From assembly GCF_011927945.1 (NCBI RefSeq), contig NZ_JAATJM010000001.1, forward strand, positions 381,501-445,500: 64,000 bases of DNA, given 5' to 3'. The notes under the pieces are model-generated. The model had not been told where the DNA came from. It ran no database searches and saw only the letters and a program-made list of their open reading frames with translations. The translations under genes were made by a program, and so were the position numbers. Shown here piece after piece: positions 52,046-61,029 of the stretch (its first letter is position 1; each line of letters opens with the position of its first letter). Source of the DNA: Brevundimonas alba. Its GTDB lineage: Bacteria > Pseudomonadota > Alphaproteobacteria > Caulobacterales > Caulobacteraceae.

Positions 52046-53935
52046 TCACGCCTTGCGGAAGAAGGCGTAGATGCGTTCGGCGAGGGCGCGGTTGATGCCC
52101 TCCACCTTCTCGAGATCGACCACCGAGGCGCGAGAGACGCCCTTGGCCGAGCCGAAGGCGTGCAGCAGGGCCTTCTTGCGGCCGGGACCGACGCCCTCGA
52201 TCTCGTCGAGCGGGTTCTTCTTGATGTCCATCGAGCGGCGGGTGCGGTGCGCGCCATTGGCGAAGCGGTGCGCCTCGTCGCGCAGCCGCTGGATGTAGTA
52301 GAGCGCGGGAGACTTCAGCGGCAGCATGAAGGGCGGTTTGCCCGGAACGAAGAACCGTTCGAGGCCTGCGTCGCGGTCGGGGCCCTTGGCTACGCCGACG
52401 GCGATGATCTCGTGCAGACCGAGGTCGGCGAGCACTGCCTGGACTTCGGCCAACTGGCCCGCGCCGCCGTCGATGAGCAGCAGGTCGGGGCGTTCGACCT
52501 CCTCGCCCTCGTCCTCGTCCTTGACCAGCCGGTTGAAGCGCCGGCGCATGACTTCGCGCATCATGCCGTAGTCGTCGCCGGGGGTCAGGTCCTCACCGCG
52601 GATATTGAACTTGCGGTACTGGTTCTTGCGGAAGCCTTCGGGGCCCGCGACGATCATCCCGCCGACGGCGTTGGTGCCCTGGATGTGGGCGTTGTCGTAG
52701 ACCTCGATCCGCTCGGGCCGGTTCTCCAGACCGAAGGCCTCGCACATGTCGTCGAGGATCTTGCCCTGGGCCGAGCTCTCGGCCATGCGGCGGCCCAGAG
52801 CCTCGCGGGCGTTCGTCAGGGCATGATCGACCAGCGCCTTGCGGTCGCCGCGCAGGGGCCGTTCGATGCTGACGACGCGGCGACCATCAACCGTCTTGGC
52901 CTTCATGGAGAAGGCCTCTTCGAGCAGTTCCTTCTCGTGTGGCACGACGTTGGACAGGATCTGCCGCGGCACCGGCTTGTCCTCGTAGAACTGGCCGAGG
53001 AAGGCGGCGAGGATTTCCGGATCGGTGTCTGTGCGATCAACCCGCGGGAAATAGGCGCGGCCACCCCAGTTCTGGCCGGCGCGATAGAAGAAGACCTGCA
53101 CGCAGGCCTGTCCGCCGTCGGAATGCAGGGCGAAGACGTCGGCCTCGGCGACGCTTTCGGCCGTCATGGAGTTCTCCATGGCGATGGCCGAGAGGGCGCG
53201 GATGCGGTCGCGGACGCGCGCGGCCTGTTCGAAATCCATGTTGTCGGAGGCGGCCTGCATCTCCTTCGACAGCCGACCGATGACGGCGCGCGACTTGCCG
53301 CGCAGGAAGGCCTCGGCCTCGTCGACCAGACCGCCGTAGTCCTCCAGCGAGATCAGGCCGGTGCAGGGGGCGGAGCAGCGCTTGATCTGGTGCAGCATGC
53401 AGGGCCGGGTGCGCGTCTCATAGACGCTGTCGGAACAGGACCGCAGCAGGAAGGCCTTCTGCAGGGTCGTCAGGGTCCGGTTCACCGCCCAGGTCGAGGC
53501 GAACGGCCCGAAATAGTCGCCCCTGATGGTGTGGGCCCCGCGGTGTTTCCGGACCTGCGGCGCGCGATGGTCGCGGCGGATCATCAGTTCGGCGAACGAC
53601 TTGTCGTCGCGCAGCACGACGTTGAAGCGTGGCTTCAGCTTTTTGATGAAGTTGGATTCGAGCAGCAGGGCCTCGGTCTCCGAGGCGGTGACGACCAGCT
53701 CCATCGAGCGGGTCAGCGACACCATCAGGCCGATGCGCTGGGTGTGGAAGCGGCCCTGCGCGTACTGGAGGATGCGCTTCTTGATGGAGCGCGCCTTGCC
53801 GACGTAGAGGCAGGACCCGTCCTCGCCATACATGCGATAGACGCCGGGCTTGTCGGGCGCGCGCCGGGCCTCGTCGCGGATCAGCTCGGCGGCCTTCAGC
53901 GTCTCGGCGTCTGCGGGAATCGTCTCCTCGGTCAT
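52046..53935 (-). CDS. uvrC: UvrABC excinuclease subunit C
   Basis: Dual-incision nuclease of nucleotide excision repair. The 629 residues contain the GIY-YIG nuclease (PGVYRMYGEDGSCLYVGKAR), the UVR/UvrB-binding segment (VIGRLSKEMQAASDNMDFEQ), the RNase H-like nuclease domain with DLLLIDGGAGQLAEV, and the helix-hairpin-helix tail (LDEIEGVGPGRKKALLHAFG). The frame opens at TTG 53944; the ATG at 53935 is likelier. TATATT lies just upstream on the minus strand as a possible -10. uvrB is at 34101-36476. Confidence 0.96.
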   Translation of the reverse strand: MTEETIPADAETLKAAELIRDEARRAPDKPGVYRMYGEDGSCLYVGKARSIKKRILQYAQGRFHTQRIGLMVSLTRSMELVVTASETEALLLESNFIKKLKPRFNVVLRDDKSFAELMIRRDHRAPQVRKHRGAHTIRGDYFGPFASTWAVNRTLTTLQKAFLLRSCSDSVYETRTRPCMLHQIKRCSAPCTGLISLEDYGGLVDEAEAFLRGKSRAVIGRLSKEMQAASDNMDFEQAARVRDRIRALSAIAMENSMTAESVAEADVFALHSDGGQACVQVFFYRAGQNWGGRAYFPRVDRTDTDPEILAAFLGQFYEDKPVPRQILSNVVPHEKELLEEAFSMKAKTVDGRRVVSIERPLRGDRKALVDHALTNAREALGRRMAESSAQGKILDDMCEAFGLENRPERIEVYDNAHIQGTNAVGGMIVAGPEGFRKNQYRKFNIRGEDLTPGDDYGMMREVMRRRFNRLVKDEDEGEEVERPDLLLIDGGAGQLAEVQAVLADLGLHEIIAVGVAKGPDRDAGLERFFVPGKPPFMLPLKSPALYYIQRLRDEAHRFANGAHRTRRSMDIKKNPLDEIEGVGPGRKKALLHAFGSAKGVSRASVVDLEKVEGINRALAERIYAFFRKA

Positions 53936-53984
53936 CGGCGGCAATATAGGCGGTTACGGCGCGCGGCGTAGCGTCAGCAGACGA

Positions 53985-54431
53985 TCAGAATTTGCGGACC
54001 ATGACGACGCCGCAGATGACCAGCGCCACGCCGGCCATCCGGCCCCAGTTGATCGGGTGCGCCGGCATGCCGAATGCGCCGAAATGGTCGAGGATCAGGC
54101 CGATCAACAGCTGACCCGCCACCATCAGGGTGATGGTCAGGGCGACGCCGAGGCGCGGCACGCCCCAAGCCGCGGCGACGACGAAGACTGCGCCGTAAAG
54201 CCCTCCGACCCAGGCGTACCAGGGCAGGTTCCGCGCCGCCGCGATGTCGGGCCGCGCCTGCAGGAACATAGCCAGGATGCCCAGCGCCGCCGTGCCGACC
54301 GCGAAGGAGACGAAGGCGGCGTTCACCGGCGAGCCGACGGCGGTCATCAGCCGGGCGTTGGTCGGCGCCTGCAGAGCGGTCGCGCCGCCCGCGAGGATGA
54401 CGGCGATCATGGGGAGGAGCATCGGATTCAT
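53985..54431 (-). CDS. YdcZ-type DMT family membrane protein (DUF606)
   Basis: A 148-residue inner-membrane protein with four to five helices: MLLPMIAVILAGGATALQ, FVSFAVGTAALGILAMFL, AWVGGLYGAVFVVAAAWGVP and LGVALTITLMVAGQLLIGLI, ending GVALVICGVVMVRK. This is the half-length drug/metabolite transporter family YdcZ, which likely dimerises. No substrate is known. It lies 40 bases downstream of the uvrC start region's opposite border and is co-directional with the Nudix gene upstream. Confidence 0.88.
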   Translation of the reverse strand: MNPMLLPMIAVILAGGATALQAPTNARLMTAVGSPVNAAFVSFAVGTAALGILAMFLQARPDIAAARNLPWYAWVGGLYGAVFVVAAAWGVPRLGVALTITLMVAGQLLIGLILDHFGAFGMPAHPINWGRMAGVALVICGVVMVRKF

Positions 54432-54440
54432 GGGCTCTCG

Positions 54441-54914
54441 CTACCAGCTTGCGGCGCGGTCCGCACCGGCGAAAACCTCCGCCAGCCGATCCCGGGTCGC
54501 GCGGTGGGTGTCTTCGGGAAGATGGTGCGGGTCGAACCAGCCGACCTCCGCGATCTCGCCGTGGCTCGTGCGGTCGGTCAGGGTGAAGCGGTCGATGCGG
54601 TAGACCAGCACGTGGTCGCCGCGGAAATGGCGTTCGTTCGAGTGGACACTGAGCAGCGCCAGCCGGCCCTCGACGATCAAGCCCGCTTCTTCGCGCATCT
54701 CGCGGATCAGGGCGTCCTCCGCCGTCTGGCCGCGTTCGACACCGCCGCCGGGCAGCCACCAGCCGTGCAGATAGGTGTGTTTGACGAGCAGAACGCGACC
54801 ATGCGCATCCACCGCGACGCCGCGTACGCCCAGCGTCATGCCGCGCGATGCCCGGGCGACCGCGAAGAACAGGGGCCGGGTGAAGGGCTCGATCCGGGTG
54901 CGCCACGTCGTCAT
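54441..54914 (-). CDS. Nudix hydrolase
   Basis: A 157-residue Nudix protein with LPGGGVERGQTAEDALIRE followed by MREEAGL, the complete Nudix box. The N-terminus (MTTWRTRIEPFTRPLFFAVA) and the VRGVAVDAHGRVLLVKHTYL strand precede it. The frame continues open to 55175 but overlaps the divergent small gene, so the ATG at 54914 is used. The substrate cannot be told. The next gene downstream is the DMT-type transporter. Confidence 0.9.
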   Translation of the reverse strand: MTTWRTRIEPFTRPLFFAVARASRGMTLGVRGVAVDAHGRVLLVKHTYLHGWWLPGGGVERGQTAEDALIREMREEAGLIVEGRLALLSVHSNERHFRGDHVLVYRIDRFTLTDRTSHGEIAEVGWFDPHHLPEDTHRATRDRLAEVFAGADRAASW

Positions 54915-54992
54915 CCCGGAACGATAGGGCCTGACGCCTTCTTGAACAGCCGGGCCGCGCGCTTTATTGCCGGGCCCAACAAGGAGCATCGC

Positions 54993-55073
54993 ATGCTGGC
55001 CCTCTTCATCATCCTCGGCTTCGTCGCCGTTCTCGCCGCGATCAACTTCATCGAGTTCGGCCGGGTTGACTGA
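54993..55073 (+). CDS. 26-residue single-helix membrane protein (smORF)
   Basis: An ATG at 54993 with AAGGAG 8 bases upstream opens a 26-codon frame to TGA at 55071-55073. The product is almost entirely a membrane helix, LALFIILGFVAVLAAINF, with a short charged tail (IEFGRVD). The stop codon overlaps the likely start (TTG 55066) of the following reductase gene, which suggests coupled translation. It was not matched to a known family; the strong ribosome site and tight overlap argue that it is expressed. Confidence 0.6.
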   Translation: MLALFIILGFVAVLAAINFIEFGRVD

Positions 55074-55824
55074 GCCCGCGGCCCGCTCAGGCGCCGCCCT
55101 CGTCACCGGCGGAGGCCGTCGCATCGGCCGGGCCATCTGTCTGGAGCTGGCGCGGGCCGGCTTCGACATCCTCATCCACTATCGTTCGTCGGCCGATGAG
55201 GCCGAGGCCGTCGCCGGCGAGGTGCGGGCGCTGGGCCGCCGCGCCACCACAGTAAGCGCCGATCTGTCGGACGAGACCGCGACCCGGCGGCTGATCCCCG
55301 ATGCGGCCGCCGCGCTCGGCCCGCTGGCGGTGCTGGTCAACAACGCCTCGGTGTTCGAAGACGACCGGGTCGGCTCCCTGTCGCGGGACACGTGGGACGC
55401 GCACATGGAAACCAATCTGCGTGCGCCGATCGTTCTGGCCGAGGCCTTCGCCGAACAGGCGCCGGACGGGGCGGCCATCGTCAACCTGCTGGATCAGCGG
55501 GTGCTGAAACCGGATCCGCGGTTCATTTCCTACGCCCTGTCGCGCAACGGCCTTTGGTGGGCGACGCGGACGCTGGCGCAGGCTTTGGCGCCGCGCATCC
55601 GGGTCAACGGCGTCGGGCCGGGGCCGACGCTGCCGTCGACGCATCAAACACCCGAAGAGTTTCAGGCCGAGGCCGAGGCCACGCCGCTGGCCCGCGCCGG
55701 CAGCCCTGAGGCCGTGGCCGCGGCGGTGCGCTGGCTGGTGGATGCCGAACTGGTGACGGGCCAGATGATCGCCGTCGACGGGGGCCAGCATCTCGCCTGG
55801 AAAACCCCGGACATCGTGGAGTAG
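55066..55824 (+). CDS. SDR oxidoreductase, FolM/pteridine-reductase-like
   Basis: A 252-residue short-chain dehydrogenase. The cofactor motif is LVTGGGRRIGRAICLELA, that is T-G-x3-R-x-G as in FolM and PTR1 rather than T-G-x3-G-x-G, which favours NADPH. Further motifs are VLVNNASVFEDD (NNAS), a Tyr-x3 variant in FISYALSRNGLWWAT (YALSRN, with Asn/Arg where Lys is common) and IRVNGVGPGPTLPS. Adjacency to folB supports a dihydrofolate or dihydropteridine reductase. The frame opens at 54967 but the TTG at 55066 is the first start after the small ORF. Confidence 0.82.
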   Translation: MTEPAARSGAALVTGGGRRIGRAICLELARAGFDILIHYRSSADEAEAVAGEVRALGRRATTVSADLSDETATRRLIPDAAAALGPLAVLVNNASVFEDDRVGSLSRDTWDAHMETNLRAPIVLAEAFAEQAPDGAAIVNLLDQRVLKPDPRFISYALSRNGLWWATRTLAQALAPRIRVNGVGPGPTLPSTHQTPEEFQAEAEATPLARAGSPEAVAAAVRWLVDAELVTGQMIAVDGGQHLAWKTPDIVE

Positions 55825-55827
55825 CCC

Positions 55828-56232
55828 GTGGCAGCCTCATCCCCCGTGCCCTTTCCGGGCGCCGACGCCGCACCGGGCATCCGCCGTGAGGCCCTCACCG
55901 TGTTCGTGCGCGGACTGGAGGTCGAGGCCGGCATCGGCGTGCACGATCATGAGCTGGGCCGGCTGCAGCGACTGGTCATCGACGTCACACTGAACCTCAC
56001 GCCGGCGGCGGTCGAGCGGCTGGCCGATACGATCAATTACGAGACCGTGGCCGAGGCCGCCCGCGGCATCGCCGCCGAGGGTCATGTCGGTCTGGTGGAG
56101 ACTTTCGCCGAGCGGCTGGCCGTCGCCATGCTGTCGGACAGCCGCGTACGACGCTGCGCGGTGCGCATCGAAAAGCCCGGGGCGCTGGACGGCGCGGCCG
56201 CTCCGGGCTGCGAAGTGACGCTGGCGCGCTGA
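55828..56232 (+). CDS. folB: Dihydroneopterin aldolase
   Basis: Folate biosynthesis enzyme that releases glycolaldehyde from dihydroneopterin. The 134 residues (GTG start at 55828) show VFVRGLEVEAGIGVHDHELG with the catalytic Glu region, the active-site Tyr in DTINYETVAEAAR, and the Lys in VRIEKPGALDGA. FAERLAVAML is also typical. It follows the FolM-like reductase by 3 bases and forms a two-gene folate unit with it. Confidence 0.9.
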   Translation: MAASSPVPFPGADAAPGIRREALTVFVRGLEVEAGIGVHDHELGRLQRLVIDVTLNLTPAAVERLADTINYETVAEAARGIAAEGHVGLVETFAERLAVAMLSDSRVRRCAVRIEKPGALDGAAAPGCEVTLAR

Positions 56233-56304
56233 AGCGGCGCGTTCGGCGGTTGCGCCCGTCGCGGCAGACCGTCATTCTGGACCCAAGGACTCGAAGGACC
56301 CCTG

Positions 56305-56964
56305 ATGGCCGAACCCGGCGATCCGCACGATCCCGACGATCACGACGACCTGATCGGCTTCGCCTCGCCGGCGTCGCTGCAGGGCCGTGTTCGAAGCCCC
56401 GCCGAGCCGCAACGCCCGTCAGAGGCGGGGCGGATTCCGCCGGAACCGGAGGACGATCTGTTCACTGCGTCGGTGGCCACCACCATTCCGATCGAACCCG
56501 AACCTGTCGCGCCGGCTCCCGCGCCGGAACCCGCACCGCGGCCGTACGAGGCTCCCGTCGCCGCGTCCGCCTTCGAACCCTCGCCCGGGTTCTCCGCCCG
56601 CCCGGGGCCGCGCGAACCCAAGGGCATTCCGGGAGGCGGCATGGGCCTGTACGCCGTCTACGCGCTGATCCTTTTCGCCATCCCGACGCTGGGAGCCTCG
56701 GCGCTGATCGGCCTGCTCGCGGTCACGGGCCGGGCCGGACCCGAAGACCCGTTGTCGCTGTCGCACTTCCTCTATCAGCAGCGGACGCTCTGGACCGCGG
56801 CGGTGGCTGTGGCCGTGGGTCTGATCTTCTTCCTGGTGCCGTTCGGGCTCGGCCCGGCCATCATGTTCTTCGCCGCCCTGTGGCTGGTCGCCCGCGGCGC
56901 CGCCGGCGTCTGGGCGCTGAAAGCCGGACGCCCGATCGCCAATCCGCGCGGCTGGTGGATCTGA
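56305..56964 (+). CDS. Membrane protein with proline-rich cytosolic tail, unknown
   Basis: A 219-residue protein. The first 110 residues are disordered and rich in Pro, Glu and Ala (EPEPVAPAPAPEPAPRP). Three helices follow: YAVYALILFAIPTLGASALI, TAAVAVAVGLIFFLVPFGLG and PAIMFFAALWLVARGAAGVW, with the closing KAGRPIANPRGWW. This resembles DUF4870-type proteins by layout. It precedes the DUF4870 protein by 13 bases, so the two are probably an operon. No known function. Confidence 0.68.
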   Translation: MAEPGDPHDPDDHDDLIGFASPASLQGRVRSPAEPQRPSEAGRIPPEPEDDLFTASVATTIPIEPEPVAPAPAPEPAPRPYEAPVAASAFEPSPGFSARPGPREPKGIPGGGMGLYAVYALILFAIPTLGASALIGLLAVTGRAGPEDPLSLSHFLYQQRTLWTAAVAVAVGLIFFLVPFGLGPAIMFFAALWLVARGAAGVWALKAGRPIANPRGWWI

Positions 56965-56977
56965 AGGGGACCTCGCC

Positions 56978-57376
56978 ATGACCTCCACGCCTCCGAACCA
57001 CGAACCGATCTTCAAGTCGGGCGGCTCCGAAGAGGGCAAGGTCGCCGCGCTGATCGCGTGGGCGCTCTTCATCCTGTCGATCCCCAGCGCCAATGTGCTG
57101 GTGCTTGTCGGACTGGTGGTGGCCTATGCCGGACGGAGCTCCGCATCCGGCGTCGCGCTCGAACATCTGAACGCGCAAATCCGGCTGTTCTGGTCGGTGT
57201 TCTGGTGGACGATCGCCTGCTGGATCGCGATCGGCGTGAGCATCGTCGGCAGCATGATCCTGATCGGTATTCCGTTCCTGCTGCTGTTCCTGCTGCTTTG
57301 GTTCCTGATCAGCGTCTGGTTCACGGTGAAGAGCGTCTTCGGCCTGATTGCGCTGTTGGGCGACCGCGTCCCCTGA
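56978..57376 (+). CDS. DUF4870-like membrane protein
   Basis: A 132-residue membrane protein with three or four helices: VAALIAWALFILSIPSANVL, RLFWSVFWWTIACWIAIGVS and IVGSMILIGIPFLLLFLLLW. Between the first and second is the polar loop ALEHLNAQIRLFWS, similar to the family's conserved HxxxQ element with Asn for the usual residue. The family has unknown function. It is read after the proline-rich membrane gene in the same direction. Confidence 0.8.
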   Translation: MTSTPPNHEPIFKSGGSEEGKVAALIAWALFILSIPSANVLVLVGLVVAYAGRSSASGVALEHLNAQIRLFWSVFWWTIACWIAIGVSIVGSMILIGIPFLLLFLLLWFLISVWFTVKSVFGLIALLGDRVP

Positions 57377-57498
57377 GGCCTTGCTGCGACAGGTCCCGGC
57401 GAAATCGTCGCAGACGCTGATCGGCGAGGAACGGACCAACGCTGCCGGTGTTGCCGCCAGAGTCGCCGCGCCAACATATGGACAGGGAGTTCCAAGCC

Positions 57499-57786
57499 AT
57501 GACCGATCTCCGTGACGTCATAGCCGACCAGCGGTTCGAGCAGGGCTTCGCCGACGCCGACGGCCAGATCCGCACGGTCTTCGCTGACTATGCGGTGAAG
57601 GGCGAGACCCGGGTGATCCTTCACGTCGAGGCCGATCCGGCGCTGCGGGGCAGCGGGGCCGCGGGAACCTTCATGCAGTCTCTGGCCGAGCACGCGCGGG
57701 CCGAGGGGCTGAAGCTGGCGCCCCGGTGCAGCTACGCCGTCGTCTGGCTGAAGCGGCACCGGGAATACGACGACGTGGTCGCCTAG
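57499..57786 (+). CDS. YjdJ-type GNAT acetyltransferase-like protein
   Basis: A 95-residue mini-GNAT protein related to E. coli YjdJ: RFEQGFADADGQIRTVFADYAV is followed by VILHVEADPALRGSGAAGTF (pyrophosphate-loop-like R-G-x-G-x-A/G) and AEHARAEGLKLAPRCSYAVV, ending WLKRHREYDDVVA. The catalytic partner is unclear; such proteins acetylate small amines or do nothing known. The ATG at 57499 (MTDLRDVIAD) is preferred over 57448. Its stop interlocks with that of the SDR gene (CTAG). Confidence 0.8.
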   Translation: MTDLRDVIADQRFEQGFADADGQIRTVFADYAVKGETRVILHVEADPALRGSGAAGTFMQSLAEHARAEGLKLAPRCSYAVVWLKRHREYDDVVA

Positions 57787-58769
57787 CCGCCGCTGTAGCC
57801 GCCGATGATCGGCAGGATTTCGCCGGTGATGTAGCTGGAGCACTGGGGCGAGGCGAGGAAGACGTAGGCGGGCGCGATCTCCTCGGGCTGGGCCGGACGC
57901 TTCATCACGGTTTTCGAGCCGAATTTCGCGACCTTCTCCGGCTCCTGGTCAGCGGGATTTAGCGGGGTCCAGACCGGGCCGGGCGCGACGACGTTCACGC
58001 GGATCCCCTTGGGCGCGAGATGGGTGCCGAGGGAGCGCGCGAAGGCGTGGATGCCGCCCTTGGTCATCGAATAGTCGAGCAGGTTGTCGTTGCCCATGAT
58101 GCCGGTCACCGAACCGGTCATGACGATGGCGCCGCCCGACTTCATGTGCGGGACGGCGGCCTTCACAAGGTTGAAGTAGCCGTAGAGATTGGTCTTCAGC
58201 GTCCGGTCGAAATGCTCGAGCGTCAGGTCCTCCAGCGCCTCGACATGTTCCTGGAAGGCGGCGTTGGGGACGACCACGTCGAGGCGTCCGAAGGCGTCCA
58301 AAGTCGCTTTCACAGCCGCCTCGGAGAAGGCCGGGTCGGCTGCGTCGCCCTTGAGCACGATGGCGCGGCGGCCTTCGGCCTCGACGGCCGCCTTGGCGTC
58401 CGCGGCGTCGTTGTCTTCATCGAGGTGGCAGATGGCGACGTCGCAACCTTCGCGGGCGAACAGCACGGCGACCGCGCGGCCGATGCCGGAGTCCGATCCG
58501 GTGATGATGGCGGCCATGCCTTCCAGCTTGCCCGAGCCCTTCCAGAACGGCGCGTCGTACATGGGCGCGGGATCGAGCGCGGCCTCGTCTCCGGGCTTGC
58601 GCTGGTGCTGCTCGGGGAAGGGCGGTTCGGGGTATTTGCGTGCGCCCGCCTGAACCGCGCCCTCGTCCTTCGACCCGCCGCCTTCGGAGGCCTTGGCGTC
58701 GATCTCCGCCTGAATCTTACGCTCCTGTTCGGCGATGGTTTCGGCGCGGGTCTCGAAGCGGTCGTCCAT
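57783..58769 (-). CDS. SDR family oxidoreductase (YhxC/YhdF-type)
   Basis: A 328-residue short-chain dehydrogenase of the long-N-terminus group. An 80-residue polar N-terminus (with FPEQHQRKPGDEAALDPAP) leads to AIITGSDSGIGRAVAVLFA (T-G-x3-G-x-G), VVVPNAAFQEHVEAL (NAA), the catalytic Ser/Tyr/Lys in MTGSVTGIMGNDNLLDYSMTK and VVAPGPVWTPLNPAD. Its natural substrate is not known. The start ATG at 58769 follows from the N-terminus; the longer frame crosses into the divergent gene. It ends with the CTAG overlap. Confidence 0.9.
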   Translation of the reverse strand: MDDRFETRAETIAEQERKIQAEIDAKASEGGGSKDEGAVQAGARKYPEPPFPEQHQRKPGDEAALDPAPMYDAPFWKGSGKLEGMAAIITGSDSGIGRAVAVLFAREGCDVAICHLDEDNDAADAKAAVEAEGRRAIVLKGDAADPAFSEAAVKATLDAFGRLDVVVPNAAFQEHVEALEDLTLEHFDRTLKTNLYGYFNLVKAAVPHMKSGGAIVMTGSVTGIMGNDNLLDYSMTKGGIHAFARSLGTHLAPKGIRVNVVAPGPVWTPLNPADQEPEKVAKFGSKTVMKRPAQPEEIAPAYVFLASPQCSSYITGEILPIIGGYSGG

Positions 58770-58860
58770 GGTTCGGCTCCTGTCTCGGGGATCAAGACAA
58801 AGTCGATGGAGCGGCCGGGTGTTCCCGCGCATTGTAGCGGAGCGGTTGAAGGAGCGGACG

Positions 58861-59487
58861 ATGCCCGAGGTCGATATGGAGGCGCTTGGCGCGGCGGCCG
58901 GGCCGCTGCAGGTCTGGGTGCTGCCCGCCCTGTTGGGACTGGGGCTGGCGTCGGCGACCGGGCTGCGGACCTTTCTGCCGTTGCTGATGCTGGCGCTGGC
59001 GGCGCGGTTCGAGATGTTCGGGGTTCGGCTGATCGACCAGATGGACTGGCTGGTGTCATGGCCCGCCATAGCGGCGCTGGGGGTGGCGACCGGCGCGGAG
59101 TTCCTCGGCGACAAGGTGCCGGCGATCGATCACGGCCTGAACGCGATCGGCTATGTGACGCGGCCGGTCGCGGGAGCGGTCGCGGCGGGCAGCGTGTTCT
59201 GGGCCGTCGATCCGACCATGGCGGCGGTCGCCGGGCTGATCGTCGGCGCGCCGGCGGCGCTGGCGTTCAACGCGGCCCAGACGGGCGTGAGGGTGGGATC
59301 GACCGCGACCACCGGCGGCCTCGGCAATCCGGTGGTGTCCTTGATCGAGGACGTGCTGGCCTTCTTCACGGTGATCCTCGCCTTCCTGGCGCCGATCGTG
59401 ATCCCGCTGGTGCTGGTCCTGCTGGCCGTCGTGGTGTTCCGCCTGGCGCGCCGCATTCGCGAGCGGCGGGAGCCCCGGCCGGCCTAG
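58861..59487 (+). CDS. DUF4126 membrane protein
   Basis: A 208-residue protein of the DUF4126 family: membrane helices VWVLPALLGLGLASATGLRT, LVSWPAIAALGVATGAEFLG, MAAVAGLIVGAPAALAFNAA and FFTVILAFLAPIVIPLVLVL, with the conserved VRVGSTATTGGLGNP stretch. The function is unknown; a transport role has been guessed from the pseudo-repeats. The divergent SDR gene lies upstream. Its stop interlocks with the convergent gene below (CTAG). Confidence 0.88.
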   Translation: MPEVDMEALGAAAGPLQVWVLPALLGLGLASATGLRTFLPLLMLALAARFEMFGVRLIDQMDWLVSWPAIAALGVATGAEFLGDKVPAIDHGLNAIGYVTRPVAGAVAAGSVFWAVDPTMAAVAGLIVGAPAALAFNAAQTGVRVGSTATTGGLGNPVVSLIEDVLAFFTVILAFLAPIVIPLVLVLLAVVVFRLARRIRERREPRPA

Positions 59488-59792
59488 AGGGCGCGGCCGA
59501 CGATAGCCTTCAGGGTCTCGGCCTTGGCCGGGAGGTCCGACGACAGGCGGCCGGCGATTTCGCGCGCTCCAACCGGGTAGGCATCGCCGCCCTCTGCGAT
59601 CTCACGGGCCATCCGCGAAGCTTCCAGCAGCACCCGCTCCAGCGCCTCGACCTGTTCGACGGCGAGGGCGCGGGCTTCCATCTGCAGCCGCCTGACGCGT
59701 TCGGAGGTGGTCTCCGGCGTGCGCATCAGGTCATAGATTTCGGCGTCCCCGGGAACGAGGCGCAGGGCAGGCTTGGGCGGGCTCTTCGGCAT
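59484..59792 (-). CDS. Conserved hypothetical, helical protein
   Basis: A 102-residue protein beginning MPKSPPKPALRLVPGDAEIYD, with a helical middle (TSERVRRLQMEARALAVEQV) and C-terminus (LPAKAETLKAIVGRAL). No known domain was recognised; it looks cytosolic, with regular helical charges and no membrane segment. The frame is open to 59831 but the ATG at 59792 suits the start. It converges with the DUF4126 gene and is transcribed divergently from nothing obvious upstream of 59792. Confidence 0.55.
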   Translation of the reverse strand: MPKSPPKPALRLVPGDAEIYDLMRTPETTSERVRRLQMEARALAVEQVEALERVLLEASRMAREIAEGGDAYPVGAREIAGRLSSDLPAKAETLKAIVGRAL

Positions 59793-59921
59793 GGCATACT
59801 CCTGCCAAGCCAATGCAAAGCGGCGCCGCAATGTTCCCTCGCCGGAAGGTAAACGGGCGACAACCGCGGCCGGTGTGTTTCCGTTGCATCACGAAGGCGG
59901 CGCCGGACGGGTGCGGCCGGT

Positions 59922-60935
<1,014 letters not shown>

Positions 60936-61029
60936 CGGGCGGGCTCCTTACACGGAACCGGGGCCGGAGGCGACCTCTGGAACCTTTGGCATTCGGCCCG
61001 GTTTTCGGAGACTCCAAGGAGGAAATCCC

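Noticed and set aside
52160..53971. 603-codon plus-strand frame over uvrC
   Set aside because: Shadow frame with no recognisable protein signature.
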